NCBI RefSeq assembly: GCF_022601685.1
Contig: NZ_JAKUML010000001.1
Location: 124,001-188,000 of the forward strand
DNA length: 64,000 nucleotides
DNA from: Acinetobacter sedimenti
GTDB taxonomy: Bacteria > Pseudomonadota > Gammaproteobacteria > Pseudomonadales > Moraxellaceae
Direction: 5' to 3'
The notes below the pieces were generated by a model, which was not told the DNA's origin, searched no databases, and saw nothing but the letters and a program-made list of their open reading frames with translations. Shown here piece after piece: positions 36,318 to 45,683 of the stretch. How positions within the stretch are numbered: the first letter of the stretch is position 1; every line of letters begins with the position of its first letter. Both the position numbers and the translations under genes were made by a program.

Positions 36318-37250
36318 TTACTGATCACGGTCGTGTGGATTGGCGATCAATGCTTTGACATCATCTGACATCGGGAAGTTCAGGTTGATATTCTTCGGTG
36401 GAATTGGCGATTCAAACCATTTCGTATACATGCTGTTGATTTCACCTGAAGCGTATGTCGCTTTGATGGCATCATCGACGATTTGTTTAAATGCGGTATC
36501 ACCTTTACGCATCATACAGCCATAAATCTCTTTAATTGGCGCTGTACCCACGATCACCCAGTTGCTTGGATCTTTGGCTTTTGATTGCTCACCTGCAAGT
36601 AGAATGTCATCCATCATAAAGGCTGCGGCACGACCACTTTGTAGCATTAAGAATGATTCTGCGTGGTCTTTTGCAGAGATTACTTCGCTGACACCAAGCT
36701 CAGTTGCATGTTGCTTCAACCAGCGCTCAGAGGTTGTCCCTGCGGTGGTGACGACTTTTTTATCTTTCAAATCTTCATAGTCTTGAATGCCAGAATCTTT
36801 GGCAGTCAGTAAACGACCGCCTACCTCAAAATAACCCACAGAAAACGCAACTTGCTGTTGACGCTCTTTATTATTGGTCGTCGAGCCACATTCCAAATCC
36901 ACTGTACCGTTTGATACCAGTGGAATACGGTTTTGACTGGTCACGAGGTTATAACGAATTTTTAAATCAGGAATGTTGAGTTGCTGTTTTAAAGCTTCGA
37001 CGACTTTCAGTTGTAAGTCATGTGCATAGCCTTCAGGTTGATTTGGGTTGCCTGAAATATATGAAAAAGGAATGGATGAGTCACGATGACCGAGTACGAT
37101 GGTTTTTGATTGTTTGATCTTATCCAGTGTACCAGAGGCACTTTCAGCACCACCTGTTGCAGGTGCTTTATTGCCACTATCACAAGCCGTTAGTCCAAAC
37201 ATGAGTGTGCTTGCACAAAGCGTCGAAATCAAAAAACGTTGATTTAGCAT
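36318..37250 (-). CDS. gltI: Glutamate/aspartate-binding periplasmic lipoprotein
   Basis: 310 aa type II solute-binding protein (SBP family 3). It has a lipoprotein signal with Cys23 (GLTAC) in place of the plain signal peptide of E. coli GltI. The family segments GHRDSSIPFSYI, VDLECGSTTNN (ligand contacts and conserved Cys), TAGTTSERWL and MDDILLAGE are present. It delivers L-glutamate or L-aspartate to GltJKL. First gene of the operon. Confidence 0.93.
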   Translation of the reverse strand: MLNQRFLISTLCASTLMFGLTACDSGNKAPATGGAESASGTLDKIKQSKTIVLGHRDSSIPFSYISGNPNQPEGYAHDLQLKVVEALKQQLNIPDLKIRYNLVTSQNRIPLVSNGTVDLECGSTTNNKERQQQVAFSVGYFEVGGRLLTAKDSGIQDYEDLKDKKVVTTAGTTSERWLKQHATELGVSEVISAKDHAESFLMLQSGRAAAFMMDDILLAGEQSKAKDPSNWVIVGTAPIKEIYGCMMRKGDTAFKQIVDDAIKATYASGEINSMYTKWFESPIPPKNINLNFPMSDDVKALIANPHDRDQ

Positions 37251-37614
37251 AGAGAAATTCCTTCTTTAACTTCATAGAGCGAACAGATTTCGATCTATAA
37301 ATTTGCATCTGCATCCATTGATAAGGTGAGATGAATATGTCCATAAATGTTGCGTTGTTGCTGTAAGATAAATCGCAAAAATTCTGCTGCATTTATTCAA
37401 TACACAACACGCTTTGATACAAAAATATATGAGAAAGAAAAACTGTACAAGAAAACTAAGCAAGTATCATGCTAAAGAATAACATGCAGTGGTGAATGAT
37501 TAATTAAATTGAGAGATTTTCCGTAAAAGCAGAGCTCAAATCTGACCCATAAAAATGCACCCAAAAAGGTGCATTTTAAGATGCTTAGATTCGCATTTGA
37601 GTATTTAATTCATT
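37251..37614. other. 364-bp intergenic region upstream of gltI
   Basis: Contains the gltI promoter region (not resolved by eye) and, at its far end, the terminator of the ferritin-like hydrolase gene. AT-rich; no gene is visible. Confidence 0.6.
37551..37580 (-). terminator. Terminator of the ferritin-like putative hydrolase gene
   Basis: AAAATGCACC-CAAAAA-GGTGCATTTT hairpin with A/T-runs on both sides, about 40 bp beyond the stop at 37615. Confidence 0.8.
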
Positions 37615-38574
37615 TTATGCAGCGGCATGCGTTCCTGTCAGCTCGGCGCGTTTTGCTGCGGGAGATTGATCGAGATAGCGAATTGCATCTTCGGTATTCG
37701 CCTCATGTAAAGGGTTATACCAAGGCATCAAATAATCAATCTGCTGTGCAACCAGCCAAATTGGATTTGGGATCAATTTGTTTTTACTGCGTTTTGCTGT
37801 TGAATACCATTCTAACCAAATCCACGGTTTGAGCAGATGTGGTTTTTTATGAGCAAAACGAGGGTCTTGCTTCATAATATTGGCTGCACCATCGACCCAT
37901 AAACCGAGAACCCCGACGATCACAGCAATACTCAAATAATAGCGTGCAATATAGCCACCACCGAGATGACGGTATAGGTCAAATGCGACGGTACGATGTT
38001 CGACTTCTTCTGCGCCATGCCATTTGACCAAGTCCACCATTTCAGGATCAGCACCGAGCATTTCCCAGTAGTTATTTTCCAAAGCATATTTTCCGAGAAC
38101 ACAGGTCATGTGTTCAACTGTGGCGATGATGCCAAGTCGGAATAAATCCCATTGTTTTTCAAGTGCTTTGGGTACGGCGATACCAAGTGGCTTATCTGCG
38201 AGTAATTTGTTAAATAGCAGATTCATCACTTCAAGATTACGTGCTGGATCAATATTCCGCACGCTGAGATATTCACCATTGGCAGAGCTGTGCGCTTTGG
38301 CGTGCATGGCTTCCTGACGGATAAAGGCTTGCACATCTTGTTTGAGCTTTGGATCGTCGATTTGATGTAAGACTTTGTTGTATAAACGGCAAAACCAAAA
38401 CTCACCCGCAGGCAAAATCATATTGATTTCGTTGACAAAGTAGCTTGCAAAAGGTTCATTCGGAATCCAGTCTATAGGCGTTTCTTGCCAATCAAATTTT
38501 ACCTTACGAGGTTTGATTTGGTAAGCAATCGAAGAAAGGACTTTTTTACGCTTAAAAATTGAAAGTAATGACAT
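37615..38574 (-). CDS. PF10118-family putative metal-dependent hydrolase (ferritin-like fold)
   Basis: 319 aa. Helical protein with two carboxylate/His metal motifs, FIRQEAMHAKAH and WHGAEEVEHRTVAFD, matching the di-iron E..ExxH pattern of the Metal_hydrol family. One hydrophobic segment (YYLSIAVIVGVLGLWVDGA) may contact the membrane. The hydrolase name is traditional; the fold suggests a di-iron oxidase or hydroxylase acting on lipids. Actual activity is unknown. Single-gene unit. Confidence 0.82.
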   Translation of the reverse strand: MSLLSIFKRKKVLSSIAYQIKPRKVKFDWQETPIDWIPNEPFASYFVNEINMILPAGEFWFCRLYNKVLHQIDDPKLKQDVQAFIRQEAMHAKAHSSANGEYLSVRNIDPARNLEVMNLLFNKLLADKPLGIAVPKALEKQWDLFRLGIIATVEHMTCVLGKYALENNYWEMLGADPEMVDLVKWHGAEEVEHRTVAFDLYRHLGGGYIARYYLSIAVIVGVLGLWVDGAANIMKQDPRFAHKKPHLLKPWIWLEWYSTAKRSKNKLIPNPIWLVAQQIDYLMPWYNPLHEANTEDAIRYLDQSPAAKRAELTGTHAAA

Positions 38575-38702
38575 GATGATGAACCTTAATGCACCGATAG
38601 CTATGTATCATTGGTTTTATTTAAGCTCAGCGATACTATTTGCGCAAAGGAATTGAGGTCAAAGCATGTCATTTTGGGACGATTGTTTTGATGAAAAACG
38701 GC

Positions 38703-39554
38703 TTATTTCTCAGGATGATCGCTATCCACTTCACCTAAGATCGGAATAGCATCAAGGTCAATCCCTTCAAGCAGATCGAGCTCTTGAATATTCTCTTGTG
38801 TGCTGTCGTTTTCACCGTCACGATCTGATTCATCAGATTGATTAATGGTAAAGCCTAAGCGACCAGCCATCACCATAGCGAGTTCATCCAAACCTTGACG
38901 ATCGAGTGATGAAAACAGTTGAATAGAAAATTTGAGTTTTAACTGATTCAGGTCTTTTTTGACTTCAAGCAAAGCTTTGTTTGCAGGGCCACGATTCAAT
39001 TTGTCTGCTTTGGTGAGCAAGATGTGTACAAACAAGTTTCGTGCGTGCGCCCATTCCAGCATCATACGGTCAAAGTGTTGTAGCGGATGGCGAATATCCA
39101 TCAGCAAGACTAAACCTTGCAAGCTCTCCCGATGAATCAGGTAGTTTTCCAGTTCTTTTTGCCAAACTTTCTTCATTTCTTCAGGAACAGCAGCATAGCC
39201 ATAACCCGGTAAATCGACTAGACGTTGCTCAGGATTACCCAGTGTAAAAAAGTTGATCATCTGCGTGCGACCCGGTCGTTTCGATGCACGAGCCAGTTGC
39301 TTTTGATTGGTCAATGTATTGATCGCACTGGATTTTCCTGCATTGGAACGTCCTGCAAAAGCAATCTCATAGCCTGTATCTTCGACACATAAATCGAGCT
39401 TTGGCGCACTCATCAAAAACTCCGCCTGACGTAGCCAGTTCAACGCCTGCGATGAATATGCACTGGTGGCATCATCAGTTTTTTTCGTATAGCTGATTTT
39501 ATGCTTTGGTGCGAGTTTGGCTTTGGTGTCTTTGGACTTTTGATAGCGGTGCAT
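38703..39554 (-). CDS. engB: Ribosome biogenesis GTPase EngB/YihA
   Basis: 283 aa, longer than E. coli YihA (210). G1 is GRSNAGKSS (68-76), G2 is GRTQ, G3 is DLPGYG and G4 is TKAD, as in the EngB/YsxC subfamily needed for 50S assembly. About 45 extra N-terminal residues are basic and about 50 extra C-terminal residues are strongly acidic ([12 protein letters not shown] and beyond). A later start is possible, as no convincing ribosome binding site precedes ATG 39554. Confidence 0.93.
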   Translation of the reverse strand: MHRYQKSKDTKAKLAPKHKISYTKKTDDATSAYSSQALNWLRQAEFLMSAPKLDLCVEDTGYEIAFAGRSNAGKSSAINTLTNQKQLARASKRPGRTQMINFFTLGNPEQRLVDLPGYGYAAVPEEMKKVWQKELENYLIHRESLQGLVLLMDIRHPLQHFDRMMLEWAHARNLFVHILLTKADKLNRGPANKALLEVKKDLNQLKLKFSIQLFSSLDRQGLDELAMVMAGRLGFTINQSDESDRDGENDSTQENIQELDLLEGIDLDAIPILGEVDSDHPEK

Positions 39555-39591
39555 TTCAATTCATTGTGTCGTTGATTAATAGGTATTATAA

Positions 39592-39786
<195 letters not shown>

Positions 39787-39824
39787 AATTGTTTAATTAT
39801 TCATAATTTTAAAGAAATAAAATC

Positions 39825-39854
39825 CCATCAAGTGCCATGCTTGGTGGTTTTTTT
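39825..39854 (+). terminator. Rho-independent terminator after the gene remnant
   Basis: CCATCAAG-TGCCATG-CTTGGTGG (one G:U pair) followed by a run of Ts. Confidence 0.75.
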
Positions 39855-39950
39855 GTAGATCATTCTTATTGAGTCATGTTTCAGAAGTGACGAAAGTAAA
39901 CTCGGTGTTTAAATAATTTGTTTCACATTTAGTGGCTTTTGAAATTCATA

Positions 39951-39968
39951 ATCACCCAAATGGGTGAT
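39951..39968. promoter_or_regulatory. Palindrome, possible operator
   Basis: ATCACCCA-AA-TGGGTGAT, 8-bp perfect arms with a 2-bp centre, about 170 bp upstream of the vWA lipoprotein start. The short centre favours a dimeric repressor site over an RNA hairpin. The regulator is unknown. Confidence 0.4.
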
Positions 39969-40140
39969 GTTTTACATCTTCCTTTAATTTAGTGTTTATA
40001 TAATATATTCTTTAATTGGCATATAAGGCTCTAATTTAGAAAAAGTGACCGATTTTGATGTTATTTTTTTGTTTATATCATGAGTTGCCAAGAAAATATT
40101 TTAAAAAAATGATGAATCTCTAAAAATGAGGAGCAAGACG

Positions 40141-41790
40141 ATGATTTTTAATAAAACCTTATTAGCATTATTTGTGAGTACGTCCATCTTATTAACAGGA
40201 TGTGGAAGTGACTCAGATAACGATGATACGAATCCAACACCAACCACACCTTCGGAGCCTGAGGATAATACGGTTCAGTCTGAGGCAACTTTGGTCAGCG
40301 AGGATGCCAATATTGCAGTATTTGGTAATGTTGAAAGTGCAAATTTTTCTGAAACCCAATTGAAGTCGGGGAAAGGAGTTTTACTGCTTGATGATAAAGC
40401 GGTGAACGCAGTTGGTTTTGCTTTGGAAGCAGGGGGTGAAACGCAAGATTTAAATCAGTTTGCTTCAGAAAATCTCGCTGACTTCATTACCCTTCTGCAA
40501 GAAAATAATGCAACGGTGAATGTACTAGTGAACCGAGTTTCTACGAATACTCAAGGCCAAGTGTCAAATGTTACATTGGATATTGATTTTGCAAGTGCAG
40601 AAAATGTGACAAAGGTGCGTGATCTGTTGCTTGCATTTCTCAATGGAGGTTCAAGTGTTTCTACGCCTGCAAAGGTTACCCTTGCAGAGAATAAGCTTCG
40701 TCTAAATCTTTCATTTTGGGTCGTTGGAGATACAGGCTTTATATGGGCCAATACTTATGCCGCAAAAGATGCTACTGCAGTCAATAAAGTTTATGGTGAC
40801 TTAAACTTGGCAAGTGCTTTAACTAGCAATGTGGCGCTGAGTGTGAAATCGGCAACGGAAAAATTTACTCAGAACGCGCAAGGTTCGAATGCTGTAGATA
40901 TTCTGTGGAATATTGATTCTTCAGGATCAATGGGCGAAGAGCAAGCAAATTTGGCGGATGGTGCAAGTCAGTTCTTCACGACCTTGAATCAAGCAGGAAT
41001 AGATTATCGTCTTGCAGTGAATACCCAAGATAAGGCAGATTGTAAACAGTTAAGAACACTGACTGATACGACAACGAAGTTTATTGATAAGAACACACCC
41101 GATGCTCTTACAGAGTGGGCATCCTTAGCTAGTCCTGGTACGTATGATTCAAGTAATGAAACAGGTTTTTATTGTACTCGTGAAGCAGATTTGACAGGAT
41201 TTGATCGTGAAAATGCAAAAAATCTTGTTGTCTTCGTTTCTGATGAGCCTGAAAATGAAACTGCAGAAGAAAATATTTATATTTCTAGCGACTATATGGC
41301 ACGGGACTTTGCAAACTATAAGAATTACTTTGTCGGCACAGGCTTCACCTACTTTGCAATCGTAGGTACAGGCAATTATGTGCGAAATACTTTCAGTGAC
41401 CCAGCAAATAATTACTATTCGACGCCAAGCGAGAATTGTAGTGGAGAGGGTGGTTCGGCTGTTGGTGGTGGGCACTTTAAAGAAATTGCAAAACTTACAG
41501 GTGGAAGCTCTGCCTCAATATGTGCTGATGCCTCAAGTTGGACGGTCGTGTTTGATGAAATTATAAAAGCGGCATCAGCTTTGGCGAGTCAATTTGCCTT
41601 AAAGCAAGTGCCAATTCCATCAACTCTTCAAGTTAAAGTTGCTGGCAAAGATGTTGCTCGTGATACTGCGCATCAAAATGGATTTGATTTGGTCTACAGT
41701 GTAGATGGCGCAACAGTTGTGTTCTACGGCGATGCACTTCCAACAGCGAATCAAAAAGTTGATGTGAGTTATGACTATTTGCAGCAATAA
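40141..41790 (+). CDS. von Willebrand factor A domain lipoprotein
   Basis: 549 aa. Lipoprotein signal MIFNKTLLALFVSTSILLTGC (Cys21), an acidic/Pro-Thr linker, a beta-rich N-terminal domain (about 50-240), and a vWA domain from about 250. The MIDAS motif DxSxS is Asp259-Ser-Ser-Gly-Ser263, with a further aspartate in VFVSDEPENE. Metal-dependent protein binding at the cell envelope is expected. I start at ATG 40141 because GAGGAG stands seven bases before it; an upstream ATG at 40126 precedes that site. No partner genes are adjacent. Confidence 0.82.
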   Translation: MIFNKTLLALFVSTSILLTGCGSDSDNDDTNPTPTTPSEPEDNTVQSEATLVSEDANIAVFGNVESANFSETQLKSGKGVLLLDDKAVNAVGFALEAGGETQDLNQFASENLADFITLLQENNATVNVLVNRVSTNTQGQVSNVTLDIDFASAENVTKVRDLLLAFLNGGSSVSTPAKVTLAENKLRLNLSFWVVGDTGFIWANTYAAKDATAVNKVYGDLNLASALTSNVALSVKSATEKFTQNAQGSNAVDILWNIDSSGSMGEEQANLADGASQFFTTLNQAGIDYRLAVNTQDKADCKQLRTLTDTTTKFIDKNTPDALTEWASLASPGTYDSSNETGFYCTREADLTGFDRENAKNLVVFVSDEPENETAEENIYISSDYMARDFANYKNYFVGTGFTYFAIVGTGNYVRNTFSDPANNYYSTPSENCSGEGGSAVGGGHFKEIAKLTGGSSASICADASSWTVVFDEIIKAASALASQFALKQVPIPSTLQVKVAGKDVARDTAHQNGFDLVYSVDGATVVFYGDALPTANQKVDVSYDYLQQ

Positions 41791-41902
41791 GTTGCAAAAG
41801 AATGCTCTGAAAGGCAATTAGTAAACCTGCACTGACTTGATTGTTAGTGTGGGTTTTAAGTTTTATGTGGGAATCATTAGCTGATGCACAGAAATTTAAG
41901 CT

Positions 41903-42358
41903 TTAGCGAATCGTTACATTGGCAATTTTTTCTAAATCCGCATCTTCGGTGAGGCTATAGAGTACAGGTTGATGCAGTGCGTCACGAAGTTGAAAACCAT
42001 TGAGATGTTGGTAGAACTGCTCTAATGCTTGATCTAATAAGGATTTTAGCCCACAGCTAAAGCGCAAAGCGCAAGCGGGTTCTAGGCAATTCACTGCTTT
42101 TTGGTCATGTTCTAAGGTTCGTACGATCTCACCAATCGGCAATTCGTAAGCTTTAGGTGCAAGTTGAATACCGCCCCCCTTACCACGTGTGCTGATAATC
42201 CAACCTTGTTTGACCATAAAATGTGTGACTTTCACCAAGTGATTTTCGGAGATTTTGAGGGCTGTTGCTGCTTGCGCAATAGTGACCAGTTCTTCACTCG
42301 GTTTGAGTAAGAACATGAGTAGGCGTAGACCATAATCACTAAATTTATTCAGTTGCAT
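41903..42358 (-). CDS. nsrR: Rrf2-family nitric-oxide-sensing repressor NsrR
   Basis: 151 aa. Winged-helix N-terminus (LNKFSDYGLRLLMFLL...ISENHLVKVTHFMVKQGWI) with the NsrR-type RGKGGGIQL wing. The iron-sulfur cysteines are Cys91, Cys96 and Cys102, with the same numbering as E. coli NsrR. NO destroys the cluster and releases DNA. The gene lies just downstream of hmp on the same strand, and an NsrR-like site is present in the hmp promoter. The 107-bp repeat copy B separates the two genes. Confidence 0.92.
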   Translation of the reverse strand: MQLNKFSDYGLRLLMFLLKPSEELVTIAQAATALKISENHLVKVTHFMVKQGWIISTRGKGGGIQLAPKAYELPIGEIVRTLEHDQKAVNCLEPACALRFSCGLKSLLDQALEQFYQHLNGFQLRDALHQPVLYSLTEDADLEKIANVTIR

Positions 42359-42435
42359 AGACAGCAGAGCAGTTCAAAAAGGCAAAAGACGAGTATAGCA
42401 TTGACTCGTCTTTTGCTATTGGTTTTAAAAAAACC

Positions 42436-42542
42436 TATAGTCGAAGTAACTTATTCCTGATACAGGGCAACCAAGTGAAGGTGTATAAGTCGTACTGCGA
42501 GCGAGGTTAACGAAGTAGCAGGATTAAAGTGCTTTGACTATA
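42436..42542 (+). repeat. 107-bp dispersed repeat with TATAGTC terminal inverted repeats, copy B
   Basis: Plus-strand copy of the element also found, inverted, at 9714-9820 (85/107 identical, no gaps). Its ends are TATAGTC and GACTATA. The similarity between the two ends continues imperfectly for roughly ten more bases (GAAGTAACTT versus AAAGCACTTT). It fills most of the hmp-nsrR gap and stops 3 bp short of the hmp stop codon. Coding potential is nil. Confidence 0.85.
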
Positions 42543-42545
42543 CAG

Positions 42546-43763
42546 TTAAGCACTGAGTTTTACACCACCAGTACCAAAGGCTTCGCTATGGATATTCTCG
42601 GCAGGAATTCCACGAGCTACGAGCGCTTTCTGTTGTTCAGCCATAAACGGCATTGGACCACAAAGATAATAATCTGCATCTTTAGGCAATTGATCATCAG
42701 AGAGTGCACTTAAATCTAAGCGACCTGCAATGTCATAATCTTGCCCAAGTTGGTCATGGGTTTCAGGAAACTCATAAGCCACTAAATGAGTAAGCTGTGG
42801 AAATTTTGCATTCAGTTCTTGCACATGTGACTTCATTGCATGCACTTTACCATTGCGACATGCATGATAGAAATATACGGATTCAGGCATATCTAAGCTT
42901 GCCAAATGATTGAGCATGGAAATCATCGGTGTGAGTCCAACTCCGCCACTGATCAACACATTTGGACGATCTTTATCAAATAAGAAGAAGTTACCTGTTG
43001 GTGCAGACACTTCGATTTCAGCACCTTCAGTTAGACCATGTAGTGTATTCGATACCCAACCACCTGCGAGATCGCCTTTTTCATCTTCACGTTTTACAGA
43101 GATACGTAAATAATCCTGCTGTGGACTATCAGATAATGTGTACTGACGTGGTTGCTTCAAGCCCAACTCTTCGACCAAAACACGTACCGAAATATATTGC
43201 CCTGCCTGATGTGTTGGTAGGTCGCCATCATCACTTGGCTTCAGATAAAAAGAGGTAATTTCACTGCTTTCTTGCACTTTTTTCGCAATTTTAAAGCTTC
43301 TCCAACCGAGCCAACTACCTTTGGTTTGCTGATGTTGTTCATAAATGGCTTTTTCTGCATTTATAAACACATCGGCAAGCTGACCGTACGCAACACCCCA
43401 AGCTTCAATCAATGGATCGTCCATTGAAATACTCAAGACTTCACTAATGGAATGCAATAAATTCTCACCAACAATCGCATAGTCAGGCGATTGAATATTC
43501 AAGCTCACATGTTTGTGCGCAATCAACTCAATCACTGGGGCAAGGACAGATGGATCATCAATATTCTCCGCATAAGCAAGCACCGCACCTGCGAGCGCCT
43601 GTGCTTGTGCGCCACTACGTTGGTGTCCCATATTAAAAGTTTCTTTTAACTCAGGGTTATTGCTGAGCATGCGATTGTAAAAATAGGAGGTGAGGGCTAC
43701 GCCACTTTCACGTAGAACAGGAACTGTGGCTTTGACGAGGTCTTTTTGGCTTTCAGTAATCAT
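42546..43763 (-). CDS. hmp: Flavohemoglobin / nitric oxide dioxygenase
   Basis: 405 aa. N-terminal globin domain with proximal His85 (IAHKHVSL), followed by a ferredoxin-reductase-like FAD/NAD domain: RQYTLSD binds FAD, GGVGLTPM binds NAD(P)H, YLCGPMPFM is near the end. It converts NO and O2 to nitrate using NAD(P)H. The promoter carries an NsrR-like site, and nsrR is the next gene downstream. Confidence 0.96.
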   Translation of the reverse strand: MITESQKDLVKATVPVLRESGVALTSYFYNRMLSNNPELKETFNMGHQRSGAQAQALAGAVLAYAENIDDPSVLAPVIELIAHKHVSLNIQSPDYAIVGENLLHSISEVLSISMDDPLIEAWGVAYGQLADVFINAEKAIYEQHQQTKGSWLGWRSFKIAKKVQESSEITSFYLKPSDDGDLPTHQAGQYISVRVLVEELGLKQPRQYTLSDSPQQDYLRISVKREDEKGDLAGGWVSNTLHGLTEGAEIEVSAPTGNFFLFDKDRPNVLISGGVGLTPMISMLNHLASLDMPESVYFYHACRNGKVHAMKSHVQELNAKFPQLTHLVAYEFPETHDQLGQDYDIAGRLDLSALSDDQLPKDADYYLCGPMPFMAEQQKALVARGIPAENIHSEAFGTGGVKLSA

Positions 43764-43820
43764 GATCGTTGGCTCTTTTTGGGATGGTGGATTAAAATAT
43801 ATATTTAAAATACATCTTTA

Positions 43821-43843
43821 AAGATGTATTTGCAATATATCTT
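43821..43843. promoter_or_regulatory. nsrR box: NsrR-like operator in the hmp promoter
   Basis: Half-sites AAGATGTATTT and CAATATATCTT around a central G give the 11-1-11 layout of the E. coli NsrR consensus; the first half matches the consensus AAGATGYATTT exactly and the second agrees with its mirror at 9 of 11. It lies 58 bp upstream of the hmp ATG. A flanking perfect palindrome (about 43809-43832) shares one half-site. On the minus strand a possible -35 TTGCAA (within the site) and -10 TATTTT are 17 bases apart, so binding would block RNA polymerase. Confidence 0.75.
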
Positions 43844-43962
43844 TTTTGTGGCAACTATATTGTTAACTTAAGCTTTTGTTTAAATTGATATTAAATATGA
43901 AAATGCCTTTGCGCATTGTTATGCAAAGGAATTTTATGATCTGTCTTAATGATTGCTTCTAA

Positions 43963-45546
43963 TTATTTCCGCCCAAAAATCGACCCGAGAATACCTCGCA
44001 TGATTTTTTGCCCAGTGCGTCCACCTAAGCTACGTGCTGCACTTTTTGCAAAAGTACCCACAGTGTCTTGAATCAACTTTTCACGTTGTCTTGCGGCACG
44101 CTCGGCTTCTTTTTGTTGCTCTTTTGCGATGCGTTCTTGTTCACGGGCTTGCTGTTTTTCTAAAGCGGCTTGTTCTTTAGCTTGTTGTTTCGCCAATGCT
44201 TCCTGTGCTTTTGCATTCTCAGCAGCTTGGGCATCAGCGATCTTTTGTTGTTCGAGTTGCGCCACTTTTTGATTTAAAAGCTCATAAGCACTTTCACGGT
44301 CGACCATCTGCTCATAGACACCTGCAACGATGCTATGAGTCATAAAGGCTTTACGTTCTTCTACGGTGATTGGACTAAATGCTGAGTATGGAGGCATCAC
44401 CCAACCACGTTCAACGATTTGTGGTGTACCTTGCGCATCAAGACAGCTAATCAGGGCTTCGCCGACGCCAAGCTGAGTAATTGCATCAGCGACTTCAAAT
44501 TCAGGATTAGCACGGAATGTATCAGCAGCGGTTTTCACTGCTTTTTGATCTTTTGGCGTGAATGCACGCAGGGCATGCTGTACACGATTACCGAGTTGAC
44601 CCAACACACTTTCAGGAATATCCAGTGGACTTTGTGTCACGAAGTAAATCCCAACGCCTTTGGAGCGAATCAAGCGCACCACTTGTTCGATTTTCTCTTG
44701 CAGTGCAGGACTAGCATTATCAAAGAGTAAATGCGCCTCATCGAAAAAGAACACCAATTTCGGCTTGTCCATATCACCGACTTCGGGCAGTTGTTCGAAC
44801 AATTCAGATAACATCCACAATAAGAATGTGGCATAAAGTTTCGGGCTATTCATCAGCTTATCGGCAGCCAATACGTTGATATAACCTAAGCCATTACCAT
44901 CAGTTTGGATAAAATCCATAATGTTTAGACTTGGCTCACCAAAGAAGTCCTCACCACCTTGATCACCAAGTGCTAACAAATTGCGTTGAATTGCGCCAAG
45001 ACTGGCAGGAGAGAGGTTACCGTATTCTGATTTCAGTTCAGATGCATTTTCACTGACATAAGTCAGCATTGATTTTAAATCTTTAAAATCAATTAGCAAC
45101 ATGCCTTGATCATCAGCCACACGGAACACTGCTGAGAGGACGCCTTCTTGGGTGTCATTTAGATTGAGCATTTGCGCAAGGAGAAGTGGTCCAATCTCAG
45201 ACACCGTGGTGCGAATCGGGTGCCCTTGCTCGCCAAATAAATCCCAAAAAGTCGTCGGACAACCTGCAAAAGGAACGCTATCAATGCCAAGTAATTTTAA
45301 GCGTTCTTCAAATTTCGGACTGGTTGTCCCTGCTTTGGCGATACTCGATACATCCCCTTTGGCATCGGCAAGAAATACGGGTACGCCGATCCGAGAGAAA
45401 TTTTCCGCCAAGACTTTTAAGGTCACGGTTTTCCCTGTACCCGTTGCGCCTGCGATCAAGCCGTGACGATTGGCAAATTTGGAAAGGAGGTCAATATTTT
45501 GCGTGGTATCTGTTGTTTTTTTGGCGATGGTTAAGGCTTGGCTCAT
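43963..45546 (-). CDS. yjgR: YjgR/DUF853-family HerA-like ATPase
   Basis: 527 aa. Walker A GATGTGKT (33-40), Walker [13 protein letters not shown], and the conserved [27 protein letters not shown]. The last ~110 residues form a Gln/Ala/Glu/Lys coiled coil followed by a basic GR-rich end ([20 protein letters not shown]). The family is related to HerA/FtsK-type translocases, but the cellular role is unknown. Single-gene unit. Confidence 0.9.
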   Translation of the reverse strand: MSQALTIAKKTTDTTQNIDLLSKFANRHGLIAGATGTGKTVTLKVLAENFSRIGVPVFLADAKGDVSSIAKAGTTSPKFEERLKLLGIDSVPFAGCPTTFWDLFGEQGHPIRTTVSEIGPLLLAQMLNLNDTQEGVLSAVFRVADDQGMLLIDFKDLKSMLTYVSENASELKSEYGNLSPASLGAIQRNLLALGDQGGEDFFGEPSLNIMDFIQTDGNGLGYINVLAADKLMNSPKLYATFLLWMLSELFEQLPEVGDMDKPKLVFFFDEAHLLFDNASPALQEKIEQVVRLIRSKGVGIYFVTQSPLDIPESVLGQLGNRVQHALRAFTPKDQKAVKTAADTFRANPEFEVADAITQLGVGEALISCLDAQGTPQIVERGWVMPPYSAFSPITVEERKAFMTHSIVAGVYEQMVDRESAYELLNQKVAQLEQQKIADAQAAENAKAQEALAKQQAKEQAALEKQQAREQERIAKEQQKEAERAARQREKLIQDTVGTFAKSAARSLGGRTGQKIMRGILGSIFGRK

Positions 45547-45683
45547 TGATGATGCTCATAAAAAGGCGAATTGAGCAAAACATAACATATTCAAAATGTT
45601 TGAAAAAGCCATTTCAATGTAGCCATTTTGATAAAGCCAAGCTGTGAATTGGTTCTCGCTTAAATAAGTGTAATAGTTCTGTC

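Larger units (their letters stand above)
39787..40140. other. 354-bp intergenic region upstream of the vWA lipoprotein
   Basis: Contains the terminator at 39825-39854 and the palindrome at 39951-39968; otherwise very AT-rich. No further gene is visible. Confidence 0.6.

Noticed and set aside
40126-40140. Upstream ATG start for the vWA lipoprotein
   Set aside because: It precedes and overlaps the GAGGAG ribosome binding site; the signal peptide is normal only from 40141.
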